In this document: one piece after another, positions 35,080-46,952 of the stretch
How positions within the stretch are numbered: position 1 is the first letter of the stretch
How the letters are laid out: every line of letters starts with the position of its first letter
DNA from: Proales similis
Taxonomy: Eukaryota > Rotifera > Eurotatoria > Ploima > Proalidae
Assembly: GCA_019059635.1 (NCBI GenBank)
Contig: JAGVRJ010000003.1
Coordinates: 930,001-994,000, forward strand
Reading direction: 5' to 3'
Length of the DNA: 64,000 bases
The notes under the pieces: model-generated
What the model saw: the letters and a program-made list of their open reading frames with translations, nothing else
Database searches by the model: none
What the model was told of the DNA's origin: nothing
Translations under genes and position numbers: made by a program

Positions 35080-37560
35080 ATGAAAGCTTGAGAACTTCGA
35101 AAAGCCCCGCTGTCCATGCCACAATCGATCAAATTCGCAATTTGAGCAACTCACCGGCCACATCTTCAAGTCCGCTCAGCTCGAACTTGTTTTCCAAAAA
35201 CATAAGTGTGAGCATTGAGACCCGGCAGCCTCAACAGGTTAAATGAACTTTTGCCGGCACTCGTCACTAACACACAATTCAGTGTGTGACTAACCAGAAG
35301 AATTTCAATCAGACATGTCGGTTCAGTCTTTATAAACTTTGGAAGTACACTGGCCCTGGTCTGCTCATATCTGTCGCTTACCTTGATCCTGGTAATCTAG
35401 AGTCTGACCTTCAAGTAGGAGCGATCGCTTCCTACAAGGTAAAATCTTGAGAGCTCTCTTTCACAGCTCGCCTTTATTCTGCTTCGAAGCTCCTGTGGGT
35501 TCTTATGTACAGTATCGTTGCCGGCTATCTGATTCAGCTGTTGGCCATCAGACTCGGTTCAGTGACAGGTATGTTGCATACTTTCGGTTCTTATCGAGAG
35601 CTCGGCTTTATGGTGATGCAGGACTTCACATGGCGCAGGTCTGCTACAGAGAGTACGGCCTGCTCACTCGATACTTCCTATGGATGATGGTCGAAATATC
35701 CATAATTGCCAGCGATATTCAACAAGTTATCGGCACTGCCATAGCCATCTGCATCCTCAGTAGCGGATCGTAAGACAACCTGGTTAGATCAAGCAGTCCT
35801 GAGCTCAATCACATTTGACAGAGTGCCATTCTGGGCCGCAGTTCTAGTCACCGCGGCGGATGTCTTCATATTCTTGGTGTTGGAGTCTCGGGGCGTCCGC
35901 GTTGTCGAACTCATATTCGCTTCTCTCATAGCTCTGATGGCGGGCACCTTCCTCTATATGGTTTAAATTACCCTCGACAAACTCGGTTTCACCTTTCTCA
36001 ATTCACCCACTCGCATTCCAGTTTATAAGAGCCGAGCCAGATGGACTTGAAATCCTCAAAGGTTTGGCTATTCCCTGGTGCCAGAACTGTACCCAGGAAG
36101 AAAACAAGCAGCTGCTGGGCATCATCGGCTCAATTGTCATGCCACACAATGTTTACTTTCACAGCAGTCTGGTTTTGGTCTGTAATTGATCTCCTTTTTA
36201 AAAACCTCCGAACGGAAAGTAATAAAAGTCGAAAACCAGAGCCGCAATGTAGATCGCCGAAGCGAGAGATCAGTCAAAGAGGCGACAAAGTATTTCGCTA
36301 TCGAGTCAGGTCACTACTACTAAGGCCAACTCTGGATTCTAGTCAAATTTAAGACGTGACTGTTTTCTTTTAGGACTCGCTCTCTCGATCGCATTCGTCA
36401 TAAATCTATTTGTGACTAGTGTGTCGGCCAAGTCGTTCGGCGGGGAGGTCCAGGCGGCCAATATAACGCTGTTCAATGCCGTAAAGCAAAATATTACCGA
36501 AAAGTGTTCACGCTGCCTCGAACTCATTTATTCTAACCGGAAAAGGGCGATTACATTAAAAGCGAGTATGGCCAAACGACGCTGTTCATTTGGGCAATCG
36601 GCTTGTTGGCCGCAGGTCAGTGTTCAACCATCACAGGCACTTATGCCGGCCAATTTATCATGGAGGTGAGTTAGCAGAGATTTCAACTTTCGTCTGTCCA
36701 ACTTAAATGAAATAGGGCTTCACCAAAATCAACTTGAGCAAATGGAAGCGAATCATAATCACGAGATCGATATCAATCGTTCCCTGTGTGATCATCACCC
36801 AACTGGCCATCGACTATTTGCCTCATTTAAACTTTTGGTGCAACTTGATAAAAGCCATTCAATTGCCGTTCGCCTTATTGCCCATCTTGCACTTTACGTC
36901 CAGCAAACGCATAATGGGCACCTTTCGCAACAGATACTTCCTTCGCTTCTTAAGCTACCTTACATCTGTTCTAATACTCGGCATCAACATTTACTTTCTT
37001 ATTCTTCTAACGGTTAGTCAGCGGCATCGCCATCATCTGTTCTAATCTGGCTAATCTCCTCATCTAGACCGAATCGAGCAAAATGTACTCAAACGTCTCT
37101 CTCGGTCTACTTGTGCTCTATCTAGTTCTGGTCATATTTTTTGTAAGTTAAACGAAAGCAAAGATAATTCTCTCTCTCTCTCTTGACTAAAGGAATCTAA
37201 ATGTCGCGCAGCTACTCGGAGTAAACAACACCTATCGGATACAGGTAGCTTGTTGCTTAAATAAAGCAAATTATTTCAAGCCAGTCTAATGGCAGAGTGC
37301 TAAACAAGTTGCTATTCCGACGTTTATTCTATGCCTACAATGCAGAGGAACTGGACGAGTTGATTCGAGTTCAGCCGGCTTATAGACGCCCGATGCTCGC
37401 CGAGGATGACGTGGACCAGCCCGGACTGAGCTCGTCGATGGGCAGCAGCGCGACGGTCGCGCGAGTTCGAGCTCGACTCGGCAACATGTTTCGTTCAGAT
37501 CGACTCGTAGTAAATGAAGACCACGAGCAGGGAGAGGAGAGTGCGCCGATCATTGCTTAA
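35076..37560 (+). CDS. NRAMP/DMT1-like divalent metal transporter (SLC11)
   Basis: Proton-coupled importer of Fe2+/Mn2+ in the endosomal or plasma membrane. About 12 short introns are needed; the exons I read start at 35076, about 35310, 35492, 35633, 35814, 36022, 36240, 36374, 36546, 36717, 37068, 37210 and 37286. Metal-site motifs are intact: DPGN in TM1 ([11 protein letters not shown]) and MPHN in TM6 ([10 protein letters not shown]). The NRAMP signature is [19 protein letters not shown], and [12 protein letters not shown] before TM7 is also typical. The N-terminus is a 50-residue Ser-rich cytosolic segment; the C-terminal 85 residues are cytosolic and acidic. The ATG at 35076 is preceded by a frame still open to an AG at 35049, so an upstream exon remains possible. 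Confidence 0.88.
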
Positions 37561-37697
37561 CAAACTTTTGCCTTCGTTTGTTTAACACGTTCATGAATAG
37601 ACCGATTCGCTCGTTAGCCGAGCACTTTATGAGTTGACATAAAAGAAAACGCTCGAGAGCTGAGCACGCGCTTCTTGTTTAATTTGGCTTTTCGAAC

Positions 37698-38234
37698 ATG
37701 AGTCTTTTTCACAAGCTTACTTTCCTGCCCTCGTTGGGCTACGGCATGGCCCTCGAGTACGTCGGCTTTAGAACATGGTACACGCGAATAGATGAGCATT
37801 GTGTGCTGGGCGCTTTGCCCATGCAGAGAAATTTTCGCCAAATAGTCGAACGAGAAAACGTTCGAGCAGTGCTCTCTTTGAACGAGCCGCACGAGCTCGA
37901 GTACAGTGTGCCTACAGACGAGTGGCGCAGTCTCGGCATCGAATTCCTGCATGTGCCCGTGCCAGACTTCTTTGGTATGCCTGAGTTGAGCAAACTACAC
38001 GAATGTGTCGACTTTATAAGCCGACACGCGGCGCAAAGACAAACCGTCTACGTTCATTGCAAGGCGGGCAGATACAGAAGCGCCACTGTGGTCGCGTGCT
38101 ATCTCATGCGCAGTCGAGGAGTTAATCCGCAGCAAGCAATTCAAATTCTAAAAGACCTACGTCCATACGTTATTCTGGAGACCAAGCGTCAGACAGCGCT
38201 GCTTGGCTCATACTTCGACTCGATTCGCAGCTAG
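37698..38234 (+). CDS. PTPMT1: PTPMT1-like mitochondrial phosphatase
   Basis: Dual-specificity-type phosphatase of 178 residues without introns. PTPMT1 removes phosphate from phosphatidylglycerophosphate in cardiolipin synthesis at the mitochondrial inner membrane. The catalytic loop is HCKAGRYRS (C-x5-R), with the general acid region PVPDFFGMP upstream. The N-terminal 20 residues are weakly basic and hydrophobic (MSLFHKLTFLPSLGYG), compatible with mitochondrial import. Family marks include WYTRIDEHCVLGALP and LNEPHELEY. The next gene starts 14 bp after the stop, a spacing that suggests a two-gene transcript. Confidence 0.88.
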   Translation: MSLFHKLTFLPSLGYGMALEYVGFRTWYTRIDEHCVLGALPMQRNFRQIVERENVRAVLSLNEPHELEYSVPTDEWRSLGIEFLHVPVPDFFGMPELSKLHECVDFISRHAAQRQTVYVHCKAGRYRSATVVACYLMRSRGVNPQQAIQILKDLRPYVILETKRQTALLGSYFDSIRS

Positions 38235-38248
38235 ATTCTAACTTTTAG

Positions 38249-38683
38249 ATGGAAAAGCGCCTCGGACAGCTGCTCGGCAAACTTGACAACCTATCGATTG
38301 AACTTGTGAATCTCAGCGAGCAGTTCGAATCAGCCAAGCAAAAGAGCGAAGTGCCGAGCGCTCTCAAATTGGCATTTAGTTTAAACACGCTTATATGCGA
38401 CAAATATGAACAGATCGAGCAGAAAATGTAATCGAATGTCCAAGGTCAACCAGACCAGTTCTAACTATCTGAACACGGCAGAGAAGAGGCAGAGCAAGAG
38501 TGCTTAAATTGCTTGAACCAACTCGACGAACAAGCGGTCTCGTTCTCCGTTGGCCTCCTGAGGAATCAGCTGAACAAAAGGCATCGTCGCTTTACTTGCA
38601 ATGAAATTCATTCAAGTCGCTATTCAGCTCTTTCTAATTTCAAGATTTCACGAGCTAAAAGCATATCGATTCAAGCCAACTGA
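38249..38683 (+). CDS. Small coiled-coil protein, unrecognised
   Basis: Two exons, 38249-38427 and 38482-38683, joined by a 54-bp GT-AG intron in phase 2, give about 126 residues. The first exon is helical and leucine-rich (KLDNLSIELVNLSEQF). The second continues as IEEAEQECLNCLNQLDEQAV, then a basic segment (NKRHRR) and a Ser-rich end. I do not recognise the family. The ATG follows a splice-acceptor-like tract (ATTCTAACTTTTAG) that occupies the whole 14-bp gap after the PTPMT1 stop, so the mRNA is probably made by trans-splicing or from a dicistronic transcript. The C-terminal part after residue 100 is less certain; another intron may remove it. Confidence 0.55.
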
Positions 38684-38954
38684 GTTTAGAAGATGCGTTC
38701 GTGAGCTGATCACGGTCGATATGCTGAGACTTGAAGGTTGGCCATTTCAAACTAAACAACCAAGTACTGTAGCTGGTTTAATTATCGACGCACTTTCTAG
38801 TTCCGTTTCAAGTTTACCGTTCAAGCTGCGCAGAATAAATGAGAGCATCCGTCACTTGTTCGTTTGCTTTGAACCTGACAAGGCATAAGTGCTTTGCTCA
38901 TATTTGTCCCCTTTCTATCCCGATCGAATCTTTTTTTTTTTCTCTCTCACTTCA

Positions 38955-39647
38955 ATGATCGCCAACGCATTTAGATCTGACCGTCTGCTTGGGAAAATGG
39001 GCGAAAGAAGCTCGGCGAACATGGACCTTGTAAATAACAATCATATTGAATCATTGGTCGAGAAAACCAAGCAGATCGACTTGAGCGATTATTTGTTTGA
39101 TCCGCAACTTTTACTCTCCATCCGTCCAGATGAGTTTCTGTTCGAATACGAAAAGTGCGAGGTAACACGAGACGGCACTTGTTGCTACTTTGACCTTGGC
39201 GGCTCTCTTATCCTCAGACCCTTGAGACGAAGTGATTACAGCCGCGGATACCTCCAGCTTCTCTCTTTTCTCACTCAAATCGGTGATGTCGACCAGGCTG
39301 CTTTTGAGGCGCGATTTGATCAAATGAAAGCGGCCAGCAGCACCTACTACATTTTTGTGGTCGTAGACACCGATCTGGACAAATTGGTGGCCAGTGTCAC
39401 TCTGGTCTACGAGCAAAAGTTCATCAGACAAGCGAGCGCTCGCGGCCGTATTGAAGACGTGGTCACTCATTTGGACTATCGAGGTCGCAAACTGAGCAAA
39501 ATTCTGCTTGACGTCGCTTGCCAGGCGGCAAAACTGCTCAAATGCTACAAACTGTCGCTCGAGTGCAAGGACTCTTTACGCAAACATTACGAACAGTTCA
39601 AATTTGAGCTCGAGGACGGCCAGAATTATTTGTGCCGCCGTTTTTAA
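38955..39647 (+). CDS. GNPNAT1: Glucosamine 6-phosphate N-acetyltransferase
   Basis: GNAT enzyme that acetylates glucosamine-6-phosphate with acetyl-CoA in UDP-GlcNAc synthesis. The last 160 residues match the family: LILRPLRRSDYSRGYLQLL, VASVTLVYEQKFI, GRIEDVVTHLDYRGRKLSK (acetyl-CoA-binding motif V-x6-RG-x2-L) and the terminal NYLCRRF. No intron. The N-terminal extension of about 70 residues is longer than in human GNPNAT1; ATGs at 38955, 38997 and 39021 are all in frame and the middle one is equally plausible. A poly(A) signal lies at 39772-39777. Confidence 0.9.
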   Translation: MIANAFRSDRLLGKMGERSSANMDLVNNNHIESLVEKTKQIDLSDYLFDPQLLLSIRPDEFLFEYEKCEVTRDGTCCYFDLGGSLILRPLRRSDYSRGYLQLLSFLTQIGDVDQAAFEARFDQMKAASSTYYIFVVVDTDLDKLVASVTLVYEQKFIRQASARGRIEDVVTHLDYRGRKLSKILLDVACQAAKLLKCYKLSLECKDSLRKHYEQFKFELEDGQNYLCRRF

Positions 39648-40409
39648 AATAGAACAATTATTCATGACATAGCGCCCATCATGACCTGGTCATTTATTCA
39701 ATTTGAATCTTCAACCTTAGTAGAAACTGAATCTCAATTTTTTATTCCTTCGTTGCGTATCTTAATCTAGCAATAAAGATTTATTTATTCTTAGACTAAG
39801 CCAGTGCTCAGGTATTTGGTCCACTCAGTGATTGGATCGTTTCATATGCAAGAGACGATCAAGGTTTATTAATTCATATTGTTCTGTTAATTTGAGTGGA
39901 AATCGCCGAGAGAAAAATAAATTAAGATATTGCGTGCAGAAGGCAAAAGAAATGGAAAAAATTTTTTGCGTTAAAACAGCTCAATTGAATCCGAGGAAAT
40001 CATAGGCCCGTGTGTTTGCACACGTCGAGATTGATTTCAAAATAATTGATTTCAAATCATTCAACCGATTTTAAAACACCAAAGTTTTGTTCGGCATTTA
40101 ATTAAATTGCTTTGTTGATTTCGTTTAATTCATGAGTTGATCGCTGTGTGTGTGTGTGTGAGTGTGTGAGAGTGTATATGTTTGGGTGATAGACAGATCA
40201 AGAGAGATAGAGAGAGGGCACAAATTCTTACATTCTCATCAAGATTAAAATAATTTGAATTAGAAAGAGACTTTTTAAGAAGCGATATGCAGATAAGATA
40301 TTTAAAAAGAAAAGAATAAAAATAAAGAAAAGCAAAAGAAATGAAACACTTTTAGATTTGATTCTATAATCTAAATGAACTGAGCGGCCATGAAAATCGC
40401 CCCGTGATT
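39648..40409. other. Convergent intergenic region
   Basis: About 760 bp of AT-rich 3' flanking DNA between two convergent genes. It contains AATAAA signals for both strands near 39772-39785, a TG run at 40145-40160, and A-rich sequence 40225-40345. No coding signal seen. Confidence 0.6.
40145..40160. repeat. (TG)n microsatellite
   Basis: Eight TG units, followed by broken TG/AG repeats to about 40215. Confidence 0.85.
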
Positions 40410-42944
40410 TTAAAAATGTTCCACTTTGTTCATACTCTTGAACGCATAGTTCTCTTCGCCCGATGAGTAATCCATTACTCGTCGATGAATAAGGTCGACA
40501 GTAAGCTTGTCCTCGTCGTTTAGAGGACGCCAGGCTGGATCAGGGTGTAACAGCTTTGAGAACGACTTTATGTGACAAAAGACAGCTTTAAAGCGTTTCA
40601 ATTTGAACAGTCGGACTGCGATTCCTACCTCTCCTTTGAGGAAAACGCGTTTGCCGATCATGTAAATGGGCCAAACGACGATTCCCAACAGAGTGGATGC
40701 ACACAGCAGATTTCCAACGATGAGCGTCCAGCGTGGAAACACGTAGCGATAAGAAACAAGATCGCCGACATTGATCATTGCGACCACTGAGAGTGCCTTT
40801 GTATTTAATTTTAGAACTTGTTGTTCTTCTACTCTTTGGATGGAGAATTAAATTTTTTTTTTACCAAAACCACAAACGGTACGACAAATGTCCATAAAAA
40901 TTTGAACAGGCGAAAAATGATTGAGCGAGTGGCTCTCAGGCCAATCATGGCTGCGATATCATTTTGATAGTTCTTGGTGCCTATGGAGTAAAATGAGTTA
41001 GTCTTCTACTTTAGAAATTGAGTTGGGCATCTAGAAAAGGCTCGCAAACCATAGAACCAGGCGACGCTGATCGCTTCAAAGAAGGCGATGATGAAAATGG
41101 CCCAGTTGCCGGCGAATGTGTCGAAAATCAAATGCCAGTAGCTGCCGCTCTGGAACGTGAATAGTATGCCAATCACGTAATAGATCAGGCAGACAAGCAG
41201 GACGGTGAGATATTTGCGCTTTTGTGTTGCTTTCAGACTCGGAACCAAATCACTTATACTCGTTATGAAAGCCTCAACCGAGCCCATCTGTAAAGTTCCG
41301 TTATTGATGCTGGAAGAAAAACAAGAGCCAAATTTGCTTTCGACTTACAGTGCTGTCGATTCCGAGCAGCAGCATCATCAAAAAGAAAAGGCAAGCCCAG
41401 AACGGCGCGCCTGGTATTGTGGTCACAGCGAACGGGTAAACAACAAACGCTAGACCTTGACCTTTAAATTGTTTCGTTTTTTTTGTGATTTCTAATTAGA
41501 TCGCTATTGAGTTTGGATGCACTCACCGCTTTGAACAACTTGGTCGATGCTCAGACCGGTGATTTGCGCCAAGTAGCCCATGTATCCGAATATTACAAAG
41601 CCGGAAAATATGTCCGTGAGTGTATTGCCCAACGAGACCGAAAATGCGTAGACCATAACGTTGGAGTTGAATTTATTGTACGAGGCGAGCGCAATCATGC
41701 CACCGTAGCCAACGTTGAGAGTGAAGAATATTTGTGCTGAAACGGGCGATTAGATTAGAAAGCAGCTGTGAGAAGAAGTTGTCTCTGACAAACCTGCTGC
41801 GTCCGACCAGACTTGAGGATCGGCCAGTCTCGAAAAGTCTGGGTAGATGTAAAACTTTATTCCGTCTAGGGCGCCGGGCAGCATCCAGCCGCGAATGCCC
41901 AAAATCAACAGCACAAAGTAGGGAAATGTCGCGGTAAAGTAAACAACTTTGCCTGTGACTTTGATTCCCTTTAAAATCAAACAAAACACAAGAATCCAAG
42001 CAACCGTGAGGCTAGCGAATAGCGGCCACACAATCGAGCCAGTCTCCTCGATTCCAGAGCTCTTTTGCAGTATCATTTGACTTAAAACAGTTATTTAGTT
42101 CGAGCTCAACTTGTCGAGCCAAATTCACATTTAAGGCCACATACGTCCAAAATATCTGACTGGGATAGTTTGGCTGCCAGTAGCCGATGCGCAGCAGCGA
42201 CGAGCTGTTCATGCTGCAGTTAGCTAATTGGCCGCTTGATGTCATTGCACTGTAGCAAATGCCATTGTCGCACTTGAGCTGACTGATTTCACCGCAATTT
42301 GTGTATTTGTAGTCGGGACTGAGAAAATCGGCCACGCAATCTTAAAGAAGAAGTATTTGCGCTAGAGCGAACTGAGGGCCAAGAGCTGAGAACTCGGAGT
42401 TGAGCTTACTCTCTTGATTCCAGGCTGGGTCACAGTTCTGCCAGGGCAGGACGGAAGCAAATGACGATATCGACATGTACATGTAGTAGAGCGAGTACGC
42501 CAGAACCATTGTGAAATAGATGTTCACATAGTTGTTTACTATGTTGACCGAGAAGCCGACACCTCTGAATAGAGGCGCCATGACCTTAAGAGATGATTCG
42601 AATCGCTTGGTCGACTTGATGGTTTGGGATCCGCATCACTTACCCAGCTTGTCATCGGGCCTGAGCTAGTGAACTGACCAGCGGACATTTCCAGAAACAC
42701 AAGCGGAATGCCAATCAAAAACAGGAAAAAAAAGTACGGAATGAGAAAAGCGCCTTGAAAGAAGCAAACGATTGCAATTAGGTCAAGTCAGACTTGGACA
42801 GTTGCATTGGTTACCTCCTCCATTCTTGTAGCAGAGATATGGGAAACGCCAGATGGCGCTCAGTCCAACAACATATCCTAAAGCGGTGAGAAAGAAGTCA
42901 AACTTTCCCGTCCAATGTTCCCTAGGGTTGGCCTTTTGGCTCAT
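40410..42944 (-). CDS. SLC6 family neurotransmitter/amino-acid transporter
   Basis: Twelve-span transporter of the Na+/Cl- coupled SLC6 family, in about nine exons from ATG 42944. Recognisable parts in order: TM1 [21 protein letters not shown]2 [17 protein letters not shown]3 [20 protein letters not shown]; the large glycosylated loop with [13 protein letters not shown]6 [22 protein letters not shown]7 [18 protein letters not shown]8 [17 protein letters not shown]; and TM12 ending in a 60-residue cytosolic tail. TM1 normally reads VGLGNVWRFPY; here G-N is replaced by S-A, removing the asparagine that coordinates sodium in LeuT-type structures. The ATG is directly preceded by an acceptor-like TTTCAAATTTAG. 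The substrate cannot be told from sequence; it may be an orphan or non-canonical member. Confidence 0.88.
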
Positions 42945-44086
42945 CTAAATTTGAAAACGTAAACTTGAAGCACTCGAGAATGAACTCTTGGAGCTGTTGG
43001 CCAACTTGAAAAGGAAAGCGATTGACATTTATCTTGGAATGTAAATGTCATCTGAAAAAAAAACGATTGAACCTGGCAGAGTGCAGGTTGCGTGCTTGTC
43101 TGCCACTCTTGAAAGGTTCCTTTAGTTTATTATGCAATAATTTCACAGCACAGTATCCAAATCAGCATAATACAAAGACGCTTTCGACAGTCGAATGTAA
43201 ACGCTCGCTCGCTCACTCTCGTGCTCTTTTTATTATTGGACTCTAGTTTCATAACCAACGGTTATTCAACTCGCACGTGTGAGCACCGCTAGACATTATT
43301 GAACGACCGGAAAATCTGGCTCTTCGGCCAGTTAAAATTGATGTTTATAATTAACATTCGTTTTATCACATGCATTCTTGGTCGCTCGCGTAATGCGTTT
43401 CATTCATTCTCTCTTATTCGTTTGCTATGCTTCGAGTTTGTGTGCTCGTGAATTAGAGTCGTTTTGCATCAAACGAGAACGAGCGAGAAAATAAAGAAAA
43501 AGTTTGAAATTTATTTTCAACCATTTTTGACGTCAAGTTCTCCTTTATTCTGGCTGCGGCGGTTCAATAAGAAAGTTGTGAATGAGACTTGAAAAAGAAA
43601 GTAATGAGACGAGAATAACAAACAACCTCTGTGCAGTCTATCGATTTAAACATTCACACAAAAGTCTCTAACGCTTCAAGATTTCATCTGTCCAAGGCCA
43701 CTCCGATCCGAGTGTGCATTTTCACTCAGTTCAGCTTCAACTCTAACTTGTTCAATGCTTGATTTTCTCAGCTCTTTATATATTGCAATAGACTTTTAAC
43801 AAGTCCACAGACACACGCACTAAAAACAACAGTTCTTATCTAGATGATCAGCGGGTGCTGTACTTTTCCTGACATTTGCTTTCAGTTTCTCTCTTTATTT
43901 GTCTCCCTCTCTGCGTTTCTCTGTTTACTCTCTTTCTTTCTCAAAGATACAGAGCAATAATTTCTCGCTTTGAAATTTGCTTGAGAGCTCGCTCGGTTGT
44001 TTAAACCGATAAACACATGCACGTTGCATTTAACGACAGTCTTTTACCTGAGCTGTTTTGAACGCAATAGCTCTGACATCTTTTCT
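42945..44086. other. Intergenic region
   Basis: About 1.1 kb between the SLC6 5' end and the CTU2 3' end, both on minus. It is likely the SLC6 promoter region. It has CT-rich patches near 43880-43945 and TTCATT/CTCGCTCG-type simple sequence at 43200-43215. No gene seen. Confidence 0.55.
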
Positions 44087-45886
44087 CTAGGCTATAAAAA
44101 TGGGCAATTGTGAATTAAAGGCAAAACAATTTAATTGAGATGATGAACGCAATTGGCACTTGGAACAAACCATTTCGCTGGAGATGGCTTGGCAAGAATA
44201 ACAAAGCTCGCTCGTGTCCTCCTTTGCTTCGTGCCTTCTGTAAATTTATTCAATCCTTCATCGGCTTGTTCAATTATATTGCTTTTTTTTATGCTTACTC
44301 ATGCTGCTTGGAAAGTAGAGCAGAGAACATGAGGTGGTTCAATGCGCTATTTTCACAGTCAGCTGTATCCAACGGATACTAGCAAGGCGTTCTTATTAAA
44401 AGGCTTGAAATTCGATTTTCATTTCTCATGTTTACTGACGCGGCACAGTCGGCATATTCTCCGGCTTTGGTTAATTTCGTCGCACGCAGTAAGCTTCTCT
44501 CCGGTTCTAGTCAGTGAATTATTGAAAAGTCAATCTTGAAAAAATGCGTTTGCCATTGCGGTTATCACCTGTAAATGGTTGGCACTGTGGTCGGATAGTC
44601 ATTCTGAAGCCCGTTGACGAATCGCTCAGTGAGCCGATAAATTGACGAGCTGCTCGCCTTAAATAAGCAGCAGCAGCAGTTGACAGCAACAGTCATCTCT
44701 CAATGACTCAAACTCATTTCTCACCGTGATTCGAGAGACAAAAACTCTGTCTAATAATTGATTGTGATAATTGAATAGAGCGACCTCTTTGGAGGTGAGT
44801 TCTCTTTGAAGGCAAACAGGCGAACGAAGACAAAATTAAAAATAACCGATCAAATGAGTAAGCAATGACGATGCATCTTACTTCAACGGGCGCAGGAATT
44901 CCACTCCTTCGTGCATTTCTGACAACGCCTTTTTTTTTGGAATAAATTTAAACCCAGTCATGGCTTCGATAAGCTTGAAATTCGACTGAACAAGCAACAA
45001 ATGTGCTTACGATTTCACTTGATACATGAGCTCCTTTTCCGAGAGCCACGTTGTTCAATATATCAACTGCTAGTCTGGTGCAGTTGCTTGCCAACAAAAC
45101 TTTTTTGATGTTGAGCTGAGTGGCCGCTTTTACAATGAATTGTTGCCTTGAAAATCGTTCGTTTGACTTGAACTGTTCACTTCCAATTGATTTAGGCATT
45201 CGAAACTCACCGCAAGCGTTTGACAAGCTCATGCTTTGATGTTTCAGTTTTCACTGAATCGACCTGCTCCTTGAGTCTGTTTCTCTTTACATCGTCGAAC
45301 TCGAGTTGCTCTGGCACACTGGCCAGATTCAACTCGTGGCCAACTATCTTCAAGATGCGATCATTTCCTGGCGAGTTATTTTGTTTTGAATGAAAGCAAA
45401 GTTACATCTTCGAGCAGTGCATAAGTTGAAACTACGCTTGAAGGGGCTACGGTCTGATGAATCTGTTCTATTCGAGCGAGACGAGTGTCGGAGTCTAGTT
45501 CTATATTCTCGTCAATGTACACCAGAGTTGTCTTGAAAGTGAATTTCTTCTTCGCCATTTGGCTCACTCCTCGCTTGATGAGCTCAAGCACGGCTACACT
45601 GCTCCCGTCGGCAGAGTAAGCGAAAAGCACCGGCTCGTCTCTTTCGAACAGCTTGTTCTTGCCGATGGTCGATCGAAACTTGTGCTCAAAATATTCCATG
45701 AAACAGGCACTAGGAGGCTCTTTATAATTGCCTGCGATTGCAATGCTAGCGACGCACCTACCGACACATTGGATCATTTATTCTGGTGGTTAGTATCGAG
45801 TTTTCATCGCATTTGAGACACTTTTTGAAAAAGCTAAGATCCGGCTTGGGCGGAAAGACCATGTCGTTGTCGTTCACTTGACACAT
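44087..45886 (-). CDS. CTU2: Cytoplasmic tRNA 2-thiolation protein 2
   Basis: CTU2 (NCS2) forms with CTU1 the enzyme that adds the 2-thio group to the wobble uridine of Lys, Glu and Gln tRNAs. Exon 1 (45886-about 45776) has the first zinc pair CLKC, completed by MCRAC across a GTAGGT intron. The next exon has HKFRSTIGKNKLF and LFAYSADGSSVAVLELI, the PP-loop-like segment in its degenerate CTU2 form. Later exons give LASNCTRLAVDILNNVALGKGA, LRPLKELTSKEVALFNYHN, and a helix ending in TGEKLT. The second zinc pair is RICRLC, with LCYSC in the last exon. Eight or so exons with 40-70-bp introns. The last two exon joins and the exact stop (TAG at 44087) are tentative. Confidence 0.85.
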
Positions 45887-46952
45887 TCTTGCCGATCACG
45901 TTTTTCAGTCAGGTGCGCTCTTTGTTCGCTTTCTTGAATAAGACGATTTTCTGCAAATCAATTCGAGCCTCTTATTCTCGCTGTTAGCAATTTATGCCCG
46001 ACCAGACTAGCGCATTGCGCACGTTTCATTCTAAACTACACGTGTCGATTTGAATTAATTCTCTTCCAAATTAGCCCGACCAAATGAGTTGGTTCTAAGG
46101 CAAAAAATTGCTATTTAAACTTCCCGCAGTGCCTATCGAATTACTCCCGAGTCACAGATCGTCAAGCATCAATTCAAAAAATTAATCACACCGATCACGA
46201 GCCCTTATCATCATCACTTAAGTCGCTTCTGAATTCTCGAGAGCCCAACGGCCAATTTTCTTTTTCTCATTGAAATCGGATATGGCGTTGGTCGAGGCAA
46301 GTCAAGATGGGCTGTTTAACGAGAAAACCGGTTTTTCTTTGCAAAGATTACCGTTATTTGTTTTTCTCGGTTGGCTTCGATATGAATCAAGCAGTGTTCA
46401 ACTTTTCAACTTTATTTGCCCTCTTCTTAAGTTCGCTTGTAGTTCTTATGTGTTAGAAACGAGTCATTCTTGCTCGCTCTCGATAAAATCAGATTAAATT
46501 GAAATGTGACGGCGGCTGCGAGCAAAGGCACAACGGCGACCATCGCCGGCTAATCCTCGGCGGTTTGCTGGGTTTGCGGAGTGTTGCTCGACCAAAACTA
46601 AGAAGCCAAACGGTGCAATGTTGAGGCGTCAGCATCAGCTGCCACGCGTTATGCCTGAATAATAATTAAAACAAAGAGGCAGGCAAGGGCTTGTTGAGTG
46701 CAAACTTGTTCAGAAGCCGCACAGTGCTCTCTAGCAGTTCTTGTTGTTTTTGTTGTTTTATTGCATTAAGTCCTGACCGGCTTTATAGCCCGTGCACGCC
46801 TTTTGCTGATAAGCGTTCGCTGGTCAGTAGATAGAGAGTAAAAAATAAAAGAGGGCGCTCTATGGCTTAATTCATCTAATTGAGTTCACTAGGCCAGAAT
46901 TTTTACATATATTTGCGCATTTGAGTCGAAATTCAACTAACGAGTCACCTGC
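45887..46952. other. Divergent intergenic region
   Basis: About 1.07 kb between CTU2 (minus) and the membrane-protein gene (plus). No exon recognised. It probably holds both promoters; no unambiguous TATA box found. Confidence 0.5.

Noticed and set aside
38601-38888. 95-codon frame with a signal-peptide-like start
   Set aside because: It overlaps the second exon of the small coiled-coil gene in another frame and has no family match.
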